Source: Pochonia chlamydosporia 170 (taxonomy: Eukaryota; Ascomycota; Sordariomycetes; Hypocreales; Clavicipitaceae). Taken from it: a stretch of DNA of 64,000 nucleotides. The notes under the pieces were generated by a model. That model saw only the letters and a list, made by a program, of their open reading frames with translations. It was not told the origin of the DNA and ran no database searches. The stretch is taken from the NCBI RefSeq assembly GCF_001653235.2, contig NC_035790.1, positions 1,302,001-1,366,000 of the forward strand, given 5' to 3'. The translations under genes were made by a program, and so were the position numbers. Shown here piece by piece: positions 1 to 12,525 of this stretch (within the stretch, counting starts at the first letter, position 1; each line of letters begins with the position of its first letter).

Positions 1-1
1 G

Positions 2-646
2 GAGGCCAAGCAGTCGGCCAAATTGCTGGAGGACAAGATGGAGCGAATGATGAATGAGTATGAGGGCCGATTGCTAGAAGCGAATGTTACAAAGACGTTG
101 CTGGCTCGAAAGGAACGCCAAGTAGAGTCATTAACGGGCACGGTGGAATTAGAGAAGAGGAAGACACAGGCAGCACAGGAGAGCGAAAGAAGTTGGAAAG
201 AAGAGCTAGACAAGGTGAAAAACGAATCCAAGGTCCGGGTCGAAGAGGCAACTAGCTATGCGCAGTTGATGGAGGGTCGATACAACGCCATCTCCTCTCA
301 CTGGCGGGATCAAGGCGAGGAGGTGAAGCGCGCCATGTCCAAGATGAAGGGGGAAATTACGACTATTGTCGACGAACGCATATCCGACGATGAAAAGATT
401 TCAACGCTAAGAGACTTGTGCGAGCAACAAGACAACAATATCAAAGAACTCAGGAGGGAAAAGGAAGAGATTGCTCGCCTATTCGAGGAGTATAAGAGGA
501 CTCAAGAAGAGGACCTCCGAGATATCAAGACCAATGCGAGCAGGAGACAAGAAGAGCAAGAGAAGCAACTGGACGAGGCGAGAGAGGCCTTGCACAAGCT
601 GAAATGGGCTTTGAACGTCAAACAAAACGTCAAGGACGCGCAATAG
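2..646 (+). CDS. She3-like coiled-coil protein, 3' end only
   Basis: The frame is open from the window edge to a TAG at 644-646, so the 5' part of the gene lies outside. The visible 214 residues or so are almost entirely charged heptad-like sequence (rich in E, K, R and Q), a long coiled coil. The C-terminal part, with a YNAISSHWRDQGEEV stretch and an ending LKWALNVKQNV, resembles fungal proteins annotated as SWI5-dependent HO expression protein 3. In yeast She3 is the adaptor joining the myosin Myo4 to the RNA-binding protein She2 in mRNA transport. The match rests on memory of the family and coiled coils are easily confused, so the coiled coil is certain and the family name is tentative. 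No intron is seen in this part. Confidence 0.6.
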   Translation, partial: EAKQSAKLLEDKMERMMNEYEGRLLEANVTKTLLARKERQVESLTGTVELEKRKTQAAQESERSWKEELDKVKNESKVRVEEATSYAQLMEGRYNAISSHWRDQGEEVKRAMSKMKGEITTIVDERISDDEKISTLRDLCEQQDNNIKELRREKEEIARLFEEYKRTQEEDLRDIKTNASRRQEEQEKQLDEAREALHKLKWALNVKQNVKDAQ

Positions 647-1630
647 GGGACAGTGACTCTACTCCTCGACAACAGCTACTCAACGTGGATGCTGCCTCAA
701 ATCCAGCAACCACGGCCACAAACTTTTACCTTGCTCTTATCGTCAAGCCACTCGTCACTGGCGGGTCCAGACGAAACGACAAATCCGAATCCTAGACTGA
801 CACTCATCTACTTTTACAACTCCTTTCATTGCATTTAATTCACCACCGGCATAGACGAATACATCAACGACAAAAGTTGATCGCTACGGAATAGGATATG
901 ACCACCCCCCAGTGTTTACACTTATGTGAAACCTATAAAGAGGGGGGGAAATATAATGAGGCGCTTGGCGGCTTTTACTTTTTGTTCTTTTCTGTCCTTC
1001 ACTCATAAGGGTCACCTATTGCCCTGGCCCCTTTTTTTCACAAATGGATGCGCATATTTATTTTTTGCATCCTACGTCGCGGAGTTTATTTTTTCTGACT
1101 TGGTCTTTTTGGTGTCATTTAGTTTTCAGGACACGAGCATCGCATCACCCTGCACAGTAGGGAAGATGATGCATGGAAAGCAATAGGACTAGCGAGCGGA
1201 AGAAAGGATACATTGATGATTAAACAAACACAAGATGGGACGGGCATCATATAGGCCCCCAGTTATTTTTTATCAGCTTTTCTAAACTATCCTTGGGAAA
1301 CAATCCAGATACCCCTTCTAGTTGACTATGAATACATTGTGTGTTTGGTTAACATTCTGTGGCCTACCTTGGTAGGTAGAGAGTAGTGACCGGAGGAGAG
1401 TGTCCATGTGACGGGTGAATGGTGAATGGCAGGATGAAAACGAGTTGTTGTTATTGTTGGTGCTTGCCGGGCAGTTGCAGCTGGCTGCCACCTGCCACCT
1501 GGACGTGTTGACACTCTTGACAGGTTTTCTCCCCTTCTCCCCTCAACTTTGTTTTTCTTCTTCATTTTTTTCACTTTCAGCAGAGAAACCAGAAGATCGA
1601 CCTTAAGACGAACTCTTGGATTCTCATTTC
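647..1630. other. Intergenic: 3' flank of She3-like gene and upstream spacer
   Basis: No coding sequence is supported here. The first few hundred bases are probably the 3' UTR of the upstream gene, with T-rich stretches around 1010-1130. The short open frames are overlapping and low in complexity. Confidence 0.5.
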
Positions 1631-1634
1631 CCAG

Positions 1635-2456
1635 GTAAGTTTTCTGGTGTTGCATAGGGGAGGTTGATACTGACTGTTGGTTACATCCTCAGGTTTGAAA
1701 CGCAGATCGATTTACCTTCTTTTTTCCCTTTTCGTCTTTTCCGTCTTCTTCTCCTTCTCCTTCTTCTTCTTCCTCTTCCTTTTCGTCGTCGTCGTCGTTG
1801 TCGTCGTTGTCGTCGTTGTCGTCGTTGTCGTCGTCTTCGTCGTCTTCGTCTCTCTTCGTCTTCGCTCTTCCAATCTTCTCCCACTCCCTCGTGTATTGTG
1901 GAGGTGAGCCAGGTTGAGGCTGGCTCGGTTACCTTTACATGTGAGTATTTTTGATGATGTGAATGTTTGTTACTGACGATCCTGAATGTGTCAGGCAGAT
2001 CTTGTTGTCGATTCATCACGTCGTTTCGTATTGGGTGACTTCTTCCACAACTACACCTGCAGTACTCGTCCTGAACCAGCTAGACGAAGCAAGTAAGTAG
2101 TTATGTGATTCACAGCAGGAGCCCTTGATGACTTATAGGATGTAGATTGATTTCGTTGCATCTTTGTGGTCGCCATACCAACTCGAGCGGCTGCATCACA
2201 CATCCAATGGTGTTGGGCAACTTCTATCTGCGGAGTTGTAGACATTTGTTTGCGTAACCAAGAGGAAGGAGAGCCACATTAGCGAGAACGCTGGATGATT
2301 CCAGGTGAGTCCGTACTTTAGTTTCTTAAACACTGTTACTTTAGAAGACACCCACGTACCTGTTGCTTGACAGTTTGCTGATATAGTGCTAGCCGTGGTC
2401 ATTAGTTGCTGTCTCATCTTTCCGTCAACAGCCCAGTTGACCGTACAAGCAGCAGA
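1635..2456 (+). promoter_or_regulatory. Probable intron-containing 5' leader of the 2457-5195 gene
   Basis: Three well-formed intron candidates precede the ATG at 2457: 1635-1692 (GTAAGT, TACTGAC branch sequence, CAG), 1904-1994 (GTGAGC, TACTGAC, CAG) and 2305-2373 (GTGAGT, CTTGACAG). The pieces between them are full of stops in every frame, so if spliced they are leader rather than coding exons. A pyrimidine and CGT-repeat tract sits between the first two. This is inference from splice motifs only. Confidence 0.4.
1725..1870 (+). repeat. Pyrimidine tract and (CGT/TTG)n microsatellite
   Basis: A run of TTC/CTT triplets grades into tandem CGTCGT and CGTTGT units up to about 1860. On the other strand it reads as a purine-rich Arg-coding run, which explains the spurious poly-Arg and poly-Val frames here. 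Confidence 0.85.
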
Positions 2457-5195
2457 ATGTCATCGGATTCAGCCACATCTGTGGCCCTATCGCCCTCAGT
2501 AGAATTCTACATTGCCTCCAACCCACCCCTGACACCAATTGGCGTCAAGCAGGTCATGGAGTGGATTAAGCAACGCAATACTGAGGTAGGCTGAAATGAC
2601 TCGAGTGTTGGTAAGGATGGGGTTGAATAATGGCTAATTGGTAACAGCATCTCATCTTTGACATCTTGTACGAACCAGAGGTGCCATGGTTCAAGATTCT
2701 GACACCTGTTCCGTGGCAGGCTAAGGCTACAGCTCTTGTCAAGGACTGTCTATCGAAGATTGTAGACGACAGCTGGGCTGTTGACCAGCTCCCGGAGGAC
2801 CTAGGGACCGGCATTCTTTTGGATATCGTTCCTGCTCCACCTCTTACTTCCTGGGCTGCTCTTTCGTTATCAACAGAGATATACGAATTGTGTTTTGATG
2901 AGTTTAAATATCCTCAAGATATGAAAGACCTTAGTTTCAAACACAAATGGAAGGTCCTTGTAACCGAACCAAGGTTTACGATTGACTCACTCCTTGCATT
3001 CCCCTCAGAATGGCATCAACTTGGGTTTCCTGCGGATATGCAAGCGCTACAGAGACTGCTACACTGCTATATGTCGCACAATATAGCGAAAACAACTATT
3101 TACCTTGGCAGTAGCGCGGGGCAGCACATTATCACCAGGGCGGTCAAAGTTCTGAATACACTCTTACAGTGCGCTGTGAGTACATGTGGCACCCCGTGAT
3201 TGCAGGCGTCAATGGCTAACGTATGTCTTATTAGATCGCTATTTCTGATCACAAATATCATCTGATACACGTTGGGAACCAAGGCGACATGAGATTTACC
3301 TACAAATATCTAACTCAAATTGGACATTTCAGGACGACGTATCCTCCCCTTCCCAGCAGCCCGGATGAGTTTGTACGGCTTGAAACTGCTGTAACAATTC
3401 AAACGGTCAGCATGAAGAAGAATAGCTGGAAGTGCGATGCAACAAAGTACCCTTCTAGGGGTGAGCTTCGAAATGACGCTGTCAAAGAATTTAGCGCATT
3501 TGAAGGATACCAGTATAGGGATAAAACAGCCAGCTCTATCGCAGCTTTGATGGAGGAAGCAGAGCGGCTTATCCTCAAAAGTGAAGAAAAAGCCAAGGGT
3601 AATGCAGTTCAAAGCTCAGCGTCCACTTCCGAAAGCGATTCAAAGTCGTCAGGCGGGAGCACAGCTCCTACTGAAAACATGGCTCATGAGCATAGCCCCC
3701 CAGACCCAGAGACACCTCATAGTCCTTTGCCCGGACTACCCAACCCGCGGGCTATTTCCAACTTTATAGAGTCGGATGACCTTATTTGCTTCGACGAATC
3801 TACTAGCCCTTTTGAAAAAGATGCGTCAAACGAACCCCAGGCAAGCTTGTTGGATGACATCTTGCCTTCGGACTCTGGCGTGCCGTCACGCACAACCAGT
3901 GAGATCACGACCACAACGACCCCAATGGTAATGGAAGCCTAAAATCTCTCAAATTTTCATGACGTAACTGACATTGCTCTCAGGAAGAGAACCTTTACAA
4001 CCAATCTTTGCCAAACCTGCTCCCTCAAAACACCAACGTTCTAGCACCAGGTTTCCAACACGGTATAATGTCGTCAATGAGCCAGCAGCAAAGAAAGGGA
4101 GGCACACAACATCTTTGGGAAGCACATATCAAGTCCCTGGTGTCAATGGCTCAATATGTTCCAGGTCATGTCGGAATTCAAACTAAGTTTGGCCGCTTTT
4201 ACGTGACAAACCTTCGCGCCTCCGATGTTGATGATGGGCGAGGCCCATACCGTAAAATGACTGACATCATTGAGGGTTTAGAAGCAGCAACATTGACTGG
4301 CAATCTGCGCTACTCGACAATTCTTTCCAATATTGGGCCAGATGCCGACGCAATCGTCGGTGCCTCAGCACCCATTCCAAAGTGGCAGGGGCCAGAACTT
4401 GATGTTGTGTATCAAGTTGAGTGCGAATTCGATGACGAGAGATTCTTCGTTGAAATAGACGCTGAAACCTTCAACTACACCTGTCGTGGGCCAGAACTTG
4501 AGATTGGCTCCGTCTTTGTGCACTGCCCTCAGCACGCGTGGGACTTCAAGGTGTGTGTAGATAGTTCAGAGAACTTGGATGCCTCCTTGATACATAGAAC
4601 CTTTGGGAAGATTATTGCCACTTCTCTTCATGTTCTGTAAGTTGTCACCACAAATTTGTCCTCCATTGACACCAAATTGCTAACCTCTTTCTGTAGCACC
4701 GCTCCAGATGGCAACAAGATGCTTGACCTCATTGCCGATACTAAATTGGGGCTTTCAATCAAAGGAGTGACTGTACGACATGTGGCACGCTATTTCAACG
4801 TTGCGATTAGAGATAGTGTGCTGTCTATTACCATGATACACAAATTATCACCTGCAAGTATCAAGAATAATCGCGGAAGATGGGTCAGGCGTGACTTGCC
4901 AGCTCGTGCTGATCCCCAGTCCTGGTACGAAGCACACATTTCCTCATTGGAAATGGAGAGAGTTTTAGGAGAAAATGGCTCTGTTCCTTTGGGAAGTCGG
5001 TCAACCTGGAGCGCTGACGATCTCGAATCGCATGGCCTTTTCTTTAGTCTGTACGAACCGGCGGCAAAGATGATTCCTGATCTGGACCGCATTGGACAAT
5101 ACAACGACAACAAACAATCAGAAGCTAAGCTACATTTTGTTGACTCAGTCGTGGAGCACCATAAACGAAACGGCCCAAGGGAGGTGTTTTGGTAA
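2457..5195 (+). CDS. Uncharacterised large fungal protein, five exons
   Basis: Exons 2457-2585, 2648-3175, 3235-3927, 3984-4636 and 4697-5195 join in frame across four short GT-AG introns to give 833 residues. I chose the ATG at 2457 (MSSDSATS); an in-frame ATG at 2406 is possible. The N-terminal half (about 1-300) looks globular with mixed hydrophobic and aromatic residues. Residues about 300-460 form a Ser/Thr/Pro-rich acidic linker with several short acidic DDLICFDE/LLDDILPSD-type patches. The C-terminal part (about 470-830) is globular again, including VGIQTKFGRFYV and WDFKVCVD segments. No signal peptide or membrane segment is seen. I do not recognise a named family; the C-terminal part is reminiscent of a fungal domain of unknown function (DUF7905-type), but I cannot confirm that. 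Function unknown. Confidence 0.8.
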
Positions 5196-5871
5196 ATTGA
5201 TAGTTGAATCGCCGGGATGACTGATGTGATTGGACGTCAGTTGATTGTCGAACACTTATTATTGATATTATTCCGCCGTATTGTAGGGCGTTGGTTTTTG
5301 CTGGGGTGTGTTGGCTGGTCCTATGATGCGTCGGACCAGGAAAGAGGGATCATAGCTCACGTCAAATGATGAAGGGGTCCAAAGGTTTTGTGGGTGGTGG
5401 TGCATTGCTATTAAAGTGGGGGAACTGAATTGGCTTTGAGAACTATCACCAATCGAAGGGGTTGACAGCTCATTTCGACATTGCTGTTGCTCATATTAGG
5501 TACCCTACTACATATATCTAGAGTGGGGGGTCAAAAGTATTTAAACAAGAACAAAGTATCGAATATCGCGTTGTGTGCTGGGGGGTGTTGAGCTGTGTTA
5601 GTGTATACTTGAATATGTCCAAATACTTTCAACCACAGACAGTAGTATGCATATTTCACCGGCAACTTTACTTCCGACACATTGGAATAATGGCAGCATT
5701 TCGAGGGGTTACGAAGCGAGATCCTTGACACAAACCCAGTCGCTTACATATACGGCTGAGACGGACCAGTGCGTTGCCGATCTAGTGCTTCTGCTCTCAA
5801 GATGGGGTAGGAGATTAGCCAGAGTCGGTCTTGCTGCTTCCTTGCTGTAACGCTGTTATTCTCACACTTGA
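5196..5871. other. Intergenic spacer, 3' UTR and promoter
   Basis: It lies between two genes on the same strand. There is no supported gene and no strong motif beyond AT-rich stretches near 5230-5280 and 5505-5550. Confidence 0.5.
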
Positions 5872-7304
5872 ATGGCAATCATGATGCTGCTGGCATGGGC
5901 AGTACTTCTCGTGCTCGGCGCTGTGGCCTTTGTCATGCGTTTGAACCAGGCGATGAAGCGGACTCCGCCCGAAGGACTCAAACACATGGCCAAGCTGTTA
6001 ACCCGGGAATCTATCCGCAGCATCAATGCAAAAGTCAAGTCTCAAGGCGTAAATTTCCGGAAGAATCGCCCACCAAGACTGAATAGAAGATATATCATTG
6101 TTGGCGGCTCTGGTTGGATACCTTTGTGTGTCGTTTGAAGTCCCGTTGGCTGACTTTGTCAAACATAGGATTTGTCGGCACTCAGATGGCCCTGGATTTG
6201 CTGGATGACGGAACGTCAGCGGCAGCAATCCGCCTGATAGACATCCGGACCCCGGTCCGGGAAGAATTCGCAAATGGGAAAGCTTCCCAAGTATCGTTTG
6301 TCCAAGCAGACATTACATCTGAGACATCAACTACAGCGGCTTTTGAGACGCCATGGCCAGCGTCGGTGGCTTCCCTGCCACTTACAGTCTTTCACACGGC
6401 GGCCGTGATTCGGCCGTATGAACGACACGAGGTGTTCTACGCGCGCAGCTCGCGGGTGAATGTTGTTGGGACGGCAAACTCCCTCTCTGCGGCGCGGAGA
6501 GCCGGCGCCAGTGTATTCATCTACACGTCTAGTGCTCATGTTGCTGGCTCCCCTGTGGGATGGTTCTTCCCGCTGTGGTGGCGCCAGCCTCGCAATTTTG
6601 CACAGGCCCTCACGGAGGAGGACTTCTTCAAGCCTCTCAGGCAGGCGTCCGGGTTCCCCAGTAACTATGCCCGGAGTAAGGCTGAGGCGGAGAGGTTAGT
6701 ATGCGGCGCGGACTCGGATTCCTTTCGGACGGGATGCATTCGTCCTGGCAGCGGGGTCTACGGGGATAAGGACGACCTTATTATCGGGAGGATGCTGAGG
6801 CTTGGTCGTGTGCCTACGTTTTCGGCGGCATGGGTGCAGAATTGGGTTCACGTGCGGAACGTGTCGGCTGGGCATGTCCTTCTCGAGAGGCAGCTTCTGG
6901 GGAATAACGCAGACAAGGTTAGAGCGAGGCCGTTTGTGGTGACGGACGGGGAGGCCATCCGTTTTGAGGACATGTACACGGTGTTGGATGAGGTGAGTGT
7001 TTCGGGGTTGAGGGTGGACTATCCGCCGCCGGTGGTGCTGCTGCTGCTGTCGTATGTGGTGGAGGCGTATTGTGTGCTTTTGGAGAGGGTTCCTGCGCTG
7101 AAGGGACTCGGGTTGAGGGAGCTCCGGGATCCGGTGTGTTTGTTTCAGCCGGCGATTGTGGACTCGACGGTCACGCAGGTTGTTGATGATGGGGATGCGA
7201 GGAGGTGGTTGGGGTATGAGAGTGCCTGTGGGACGGTGGAGGGGCTTTGTGTTTTGGTGGGAGAGTGGAATGGCTGGGTTGAGAGGGGGGTGTCTAAAGT
7301 TTGA
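5872..7304 (+). CDS. Membrane-anchored NAD(P)-dependent sterol dehydrogenase/epimerase-like protein
   Basis: Two exons (5872-6112 and 6169-7304) give 458 residues; the 56-nt intron splits a Gly codon in the nucleotide-binding motif. Residues about 3-24 form one N-terminal membrane segment. The Rossmann motif GGSGFVG is at about 78-84, the IYTSSAHV serine strand at about 200 and the YARSK (YxxxK) catalytic pair at about 246-250, as in extended short-chain dehydrogenases of the 3-beta-HSD/Erg26 (C-3 sterol dehydrogenase) group. A second hydrophobic stretch (PPPVVLLLLSYVVEAYCVLL) near residue 370 may also contact the membrane. The 5' splice site GTTGGA is weak, but the join restores the motif exactly. 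A sterol-like or isoprenoid-derived hydroxy substrate at the ER is an inference. No other sterol or secondary-metabolism gene lies beside it. Confidence 0.85.
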
Positions 7305-10300
7305 GGAAGTTGAAGGGCTTGTGAGGTTGGATGGTGAAGTTGTTGATGGTGTTGAGAAGTGGTGATGGTGACATTGAATTTGAGGTTTGGTGTGGAGGCC
7401 TTGGCGGTGAAGTCTGGTTTGGGGGCTATGGTTATGAAAGATGAGTAACAGGCGGATTGGATATTCATATAGTGCTTGACGGCCGTAGTTGATGCGAACT
7501 GAATCGATGCCATGGTGTATTTTGAGTCGGTGTGGAGTCTGATATTCTTGGGAGAAGTTGGCAGGACGGAACATGTCTTCGTCAAACTCGGCAGTGACTT
7601 GTGTATCAGGCACTACTATTTTGCGCACGTGTAGTTCTTTTGAGTACGAAGAATCCTGTTGTGACCTCGGTCGAATTTAAACCAATAAAAGACTGGTACT
7701 TACGATATAAGCTTTACAACCGTGGCTACTGTCGACAGGCTACTCTTTGAGGATGAGCAGCGCATGGCAATGGAATCGGAATGAAGAGTGAGTAGTGCGA
7801 ACATTGTAGATGTATGTAAGCTACGGGTTATGCGATTCAAGGAACATATATGTCTTAAATGTCGTGGCTAGTGAAAACGTAGAGTACTTTGAGTGGCGGC
7901 GGCTCTACCAGAGGATGGATGCTTGTTGATCAGTCTATTTTGGTAGCTTTGCATATTTTGGATGAACGATTTAATGATATGGTAAGATGTGTTCTTTATG
8001 GTGGGATCCCTGAAAAAAAGAACAATTTTCGAGAAGACATGTAACTTGTCTGTTGACCTTCTAAAGACGTCATAGGTATTTAGACACCAGACTTCTAGGT
8101 AGGTACCGCAACGTCTCACGCTGTTTATTTACGTATGGCACCAGACGGTACTGTAAGTCGGATATGCCGATGGAGTGGGATGTGATGGTCAACATTAATG
8201 GTTGCTGAAGAATTATACCAACTGGGTTGCTGTACGTTTCCAGCATCACCAGTAGTCTTACTGCATGGGGTTTACCGCCCACAATGCCCGTTTCATGCGT
8301 GTTGAACTTTGCCCAAGCACCCCAACAGGCATACAAGCCCATGTCACATCCAAGGTTCAGTAGTTGTCCTAAATCCAACGTCACGGCCATCAGTCATATC
8401 CAAGCCACGAGCATGTTGCTTGTGAAGTTGCTCGTGATGACTTCACAAGCTCAACGGACTCAGCTACCAAATCCAGCCAAGTTGATCAGCCCATGGCCGC
8501 CAACAGACGAGGGAGTTCCGGCCCGCTGGTGCGACGCTGCAAGCCGCTGCACACCATTTTCTTGCACCAATCGGCCAATAGATGGCGGGAAGGATGCAGC
8601 TGTTCCTTGGCGCGTCATGATGCACATGGATGGGGTTTTGCCGGGTTCAAGGTGATGGCGACGGGACGATTGCCTTTTAATTCGATCCGGAAAATGAAAA
8701 CCAGGGCAGCGCCATGCCGCATGGTAATGAGTCGGATCATGCATCACATCTAGCAAACAGGGCGAGTTTCCCTCTTTAAATGTTTTTATACAGAACATAG
8801 GTAGATGGTTGACGTCCTATTCGGGACTGGCTGATTCACGCTCGATTTGGCAAAGACCACTTAAGTAGCTCCCCGAGTTGGCTGCCCTCCATGTTCGTTT
8901 TCGTGTTCGCATCGTCGACGAATTGTAGAACGACCAACCCGAGAGGACAACATGTTGATGGAGGTGCGACTATTTGGGGCGGTGTAACTGGACTTCTGTT
9001 CTCAACTTTGAAAGGCAGTTGCTGCATCACGAGACGCTCCGAACAATTTTGGTTTTGGGCTATGATCCCTGGCGGCTTGCTCTTTCGGGCCTTTGCGTCG
9101 GAGTTGCTGGCGAATCCTGTGGTGAAGATGGACTGTAGACTAGCAGGGCTGATGGAATCGGCGGCGCCTTGGGGGGAAATTACAACCTTGGACGGACGAA
9201 AGAGTGGAAAGTACATTCTGGACGAATCATGTTGCTGTCGATTGTTAGAGCCCCTTGTATGGGCTAGATGCCGAGCTGGATTGAAGATGATGGATGCCAT
9301 GGCGCCGTCCTTTGCCAATTTCTTGACACGGCGTCTGCATCGGACGCCGGCCCGTGGGGTGAGAGTTGACATTGCTTTCATGGATAGGACAAAATATTGG
9401 GGCAGGGTCTTTGATTCACGTCATTGGACGAGCCGCAAGAGCCGTTGGATGACGATGGGCAGGCAGGCTCGGCAAATGGGCATGGGTGAGGCATGGGCAG
9501 TCATGACGCGGTCGTGGTTGTGGTTGTGGTCGTGGTCGAGATGCGCCATGCCGCAGGAAGGGTTCTTGGGTTCTCGAGCTGAGATGGGGGGATGGTGTCG
9601 AGGGATTGGCTTCGATGTGCAGATGGTGACTAAAGAAAGTAAAGTGAGTGACGGACACAGAGAGCGTGATGGACATGTGAGACTCAAATGGAGGTTGGTC
9701 TTGGCCTTGGTCTTGGTCTTGGTCCACTCTATGCTTCGGAGACGGAGACGAGATTGGCATGGTTGGAGACAGGAGGAATACTTGAGGCATGTCGGAAGAC
9801 GATCCATATGTGGGATAATCAGACGGCTGAATACTGCAACTTACGAGTTGATGTGAAGGAAGATTTTGGTCAACACTAAATGACTGAGATGTTGAGAGAC
9901 TCTCCATCAGTCTGGTTGACATCTTGACGTCTGGTGGCATACCTGTAGGAAATTGCCATCATGGCATCGTCCCTGGCTGGGCGTGCTTGATCGCGGTAGA
10001 GGCATCACTTGTCTAATTCGAGTGATGCCTCATGATTGATTGCCGTCGATCCACATTTGGCGGGGGCCAGTCGCTTTCAATTATTGACTGGCTTGACAGA
10101 TCAATTGATCTCAACTTGGTCTGGTCTGGTAGCCCAGAGGCTGGCAAAGCTGGCTGCATCAGCTTGACTTATTTGAGCCGTCCGCCCCTGTGCGGACATC
10201 AATAAGGGACCCTGACTGGACCGACAGACTCGACTGGACTCGACTCGGGCCAGCACCAGAGCACCAGACTGGACTGGACATCATTTGATGGACATTGGAC

Positions 10301-10561
10301 TAACTGCACCAACTTAAACATCCCCAGTCCCCATATTTTTTAGTCTACGCCTGCGTCTGCGAATAATCCATCGCACATCCTCGTCGACTTGCTGCTCTCC
10401 TCGCAGAGCCAAACCTCACCCTCCCTTCCCACTCCTTTTCTATTTTTTTCTTCCTTTCCCTAGAATAACCATGCGCTTCTTTTCCTCTTCCTGACAATCG
10501 GATTTCGACAGCTCGAAAACCTTTGCGCAAGCGCATCTCACCACACGCGCATCCCGTCATC
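7305..10561. other. Intergenic, about 3.3 kb, no supported gene
   Basis: Several open frames of 100-320 codons occur on both strands (for example 8891-9856 plus and 9416-9940 minus). Their translations are low in complexity and rich in W, R or P, and overlap on opposite strands, with no recognisable domain. The last 200 bases before 10562 are pyrimidine-rich and probably contain the promoter and leader of the transporter gene. Confidence 0.5.
9511..9540 (+). repeat. Short (GTGGTT/GTCGTG)n tract
   Basis: Imperfect tandem GTGGTT and GTGGTC units. A related GGTCTT repeat lies at about 9695-9724. They account for the repetitive peptides predicted in this stretch. Confidence 0.7.
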
Positions 10562-12525
10562 ATGGGCCTTGGAATTCTCGAGGCCCCGGGCCACGAAAGG
10601 GTCCCAGGTACGTGGCACCGGCTTTGAACTCGACTTCATCACAAACAACCGAAGTTGCACAGCATCATCACACTATCACACACGTGGCACCAAAGAAACA
10701 GACCACTCAACTAATCGTGCTTGTCTCAGGTACCACGAGATACTTTGACGACCCGACACGTCCCCAAGAAGTCAACGATAATGAACACCACTTGAAACAC
10801 GACCCCGTCTCCAAGATCATTCTCGTCCCTCAGCCGTCCGACGACCCTAATGACCCCCTCAATTGGCCCATATGGAAACGCGATCTCATCACCTTTACTC
10901 TGTGCTTCGCCGCCATCTTGGCCACTGCCCTCGGTGCCATTCTCGCTTCAAACACCCTCGTCATTTCCGCCTACTTCAGTGCCACTCTACCGAACACCGC
11001 CGCCTTGACCGGCTACTACCTACTCGGAGCCGGCTGTGCTGCCATCTTCTTCGTTCCGTCGGGTCGTATCTGGGGCAAGCGCCATTTGTTCCTGATAGGC
11101 ATCATCTTCGTCATCTTTTCGAGCGCATGGGGTGGTGCCACGGGTAACTTTCCTCCAAAGTCCATAGATGCACCTTTTGGTCAATCGCATGAGCAAAAGG
11201 TTCATTATGATAGCTTGGCTGCGGCCAGAGCCTTCCAGGGTATTGGGGCGGCGCCCTTTGAAAGTCTCCTCAATGCCGCTGTCGGCGATTTGTACTGCGT
11301 CCATCAGCGCGGTATTCGCATGGCCTTTACCAACTTAGCCGTCTTTGGAGGCGCCTTCTTCACTCCAGTTGTTGTAGGCAAGATCACGCACACCATCGGA
11401 TGGCAGTGGACTTTTTACCTCGTTGCCATCTTCTCGGCCGTCACCTTTCCGGCCGTCTTCCTGTTTTGCCCTGAGACCGCCTATAGACGCGAGGCGAAAC
11501 TCAACATTGACAGCGTGGTAGAGGAAGAGAAGCTGAATCCTTCTACCGGCACACCCAACTCAACTGCTCCTCAACCCATTGAACCTCCTCGAGCACGCGG
11601 ATTCGTCCTCTTCCCGAAGTCTTCAGCAATGCAGCCAATCGGCAACGCCAACACCCCGACCAAAACCTTTGTCGAGTCAATGTCTCTTTTTGACGGCAGA
11701 AAGACACACGAACGCTACTGGGTCCTGTTTCTCCGACCCTTCCCGCTAATCCTGAATCCCGCCTTTATCTGGGGCTGCCTCATCCAAGGCGCCATGATCG
11801 GATGGACAATCTTCATCGGTGTCATTATCGCCGTCGTCTTCATCGGACCCCCTTTCTTCTGGGGCGAAGAACGAGCCGGCTACACTTACACCGCACCCTT
11901 TGTAGGCGCCCTCGTTGGCTTTTTAATCTCTGGCCTCCTAGCAGACACATCCGCCAAGTTCCTGACAAAACGCAATAACGGCATCTACGAGCCTGAATTC
12001 CGACTCATCCTCGTTATCCCCATGCTCATCGCCGCCGGCGTCGGACTCTACGGCTTCGGCATCACCGCCAACTCTCTCCTCTCCGGAAAATACTCCTACA
12101 TTGTGCCGCTCGTCTTTTTCGCCTTTGAAGTCGGTGGCATGGTCATCGGCACTGTCGCAAGCTCACTCTACATAGTCGACGCATACCGTACGTTATTTTT
12201 CCCTCTCACTAAACATTATTCGTAACTAACACGCCATAGGGGACTTGACCATTGAAGGATTCACCCTCATGATCATCTTTAAAAACATTTTCAGTTTTGT
12301 GCTCACTTTTTATGCGTACGATTGGGTTATTGGCGGTGGATTCGAGACTGTCTTTCTGATTGTGGCTTCTATCCAAATGGGCATTTGTCTCCTTAGCGTG
12401 CCGCTGTGTAAGTTTACCCCCTTGAGCGTGAGGTACCTTTGCTGATTGGTGTAGATGTGTTTGGGAAGCGGATTAGAGCGTTTTATGCGCGCAATGACCT
12501 TTTGGCGCTGACGAGGCTTCGGTGA
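10562..12525 (+). CDS. MFS transporter, Hol1-like (DHA1 family)
   Basis: Four exons (10562-10607, 10730-12187, 12240-12407, 12455-12525) give 580 residues. The small first exon (MGLGILEAPGHERVPG) is chosen because it joins the conserved TTRYFDDP stretch; it starts upstream of the longest open frame. The DPNDPLNWPIWKRD motif just before the first membrane helix is the hallmark of fungal drug/H+ antiporter proteins. About six helices, a long hydrophilic loop (about residues 245-335, with LFDGRKTHERYW before helix 7) and about six more helices follow. Hol1-type relatives import cations or polyamines across the plasma membrane; the substrate here is inferred only. The C-terminus ends in a basic cytosolic tail (KRIRAFYARND). 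Confidence 0.9.

Noticed and set aside
1681..2019. Minus-strand 112-codon Arg-rich frame
   Set aside because: It is an artefact of the CGT/TTC microsatellite and overlaps leader introns on the other strand.
6696..7628. Minus-strand 310-codon frame opposite the dehydrogenase
   Set aside because: It is antisense to a clear coding exon; its His/Pro/Arg-rich translation mirrors the codon bias of the real gene.
8891..9856. 321-codon plus-strand frame
   Set aside because: It is long for chance, but the translation is W/R/M-rich with repeat-derived LVLALVLVLV and WLWLWSWS runs, overlaps other frames on the minus strand, and shows no domain, signal peptide or orthologue-like motif.
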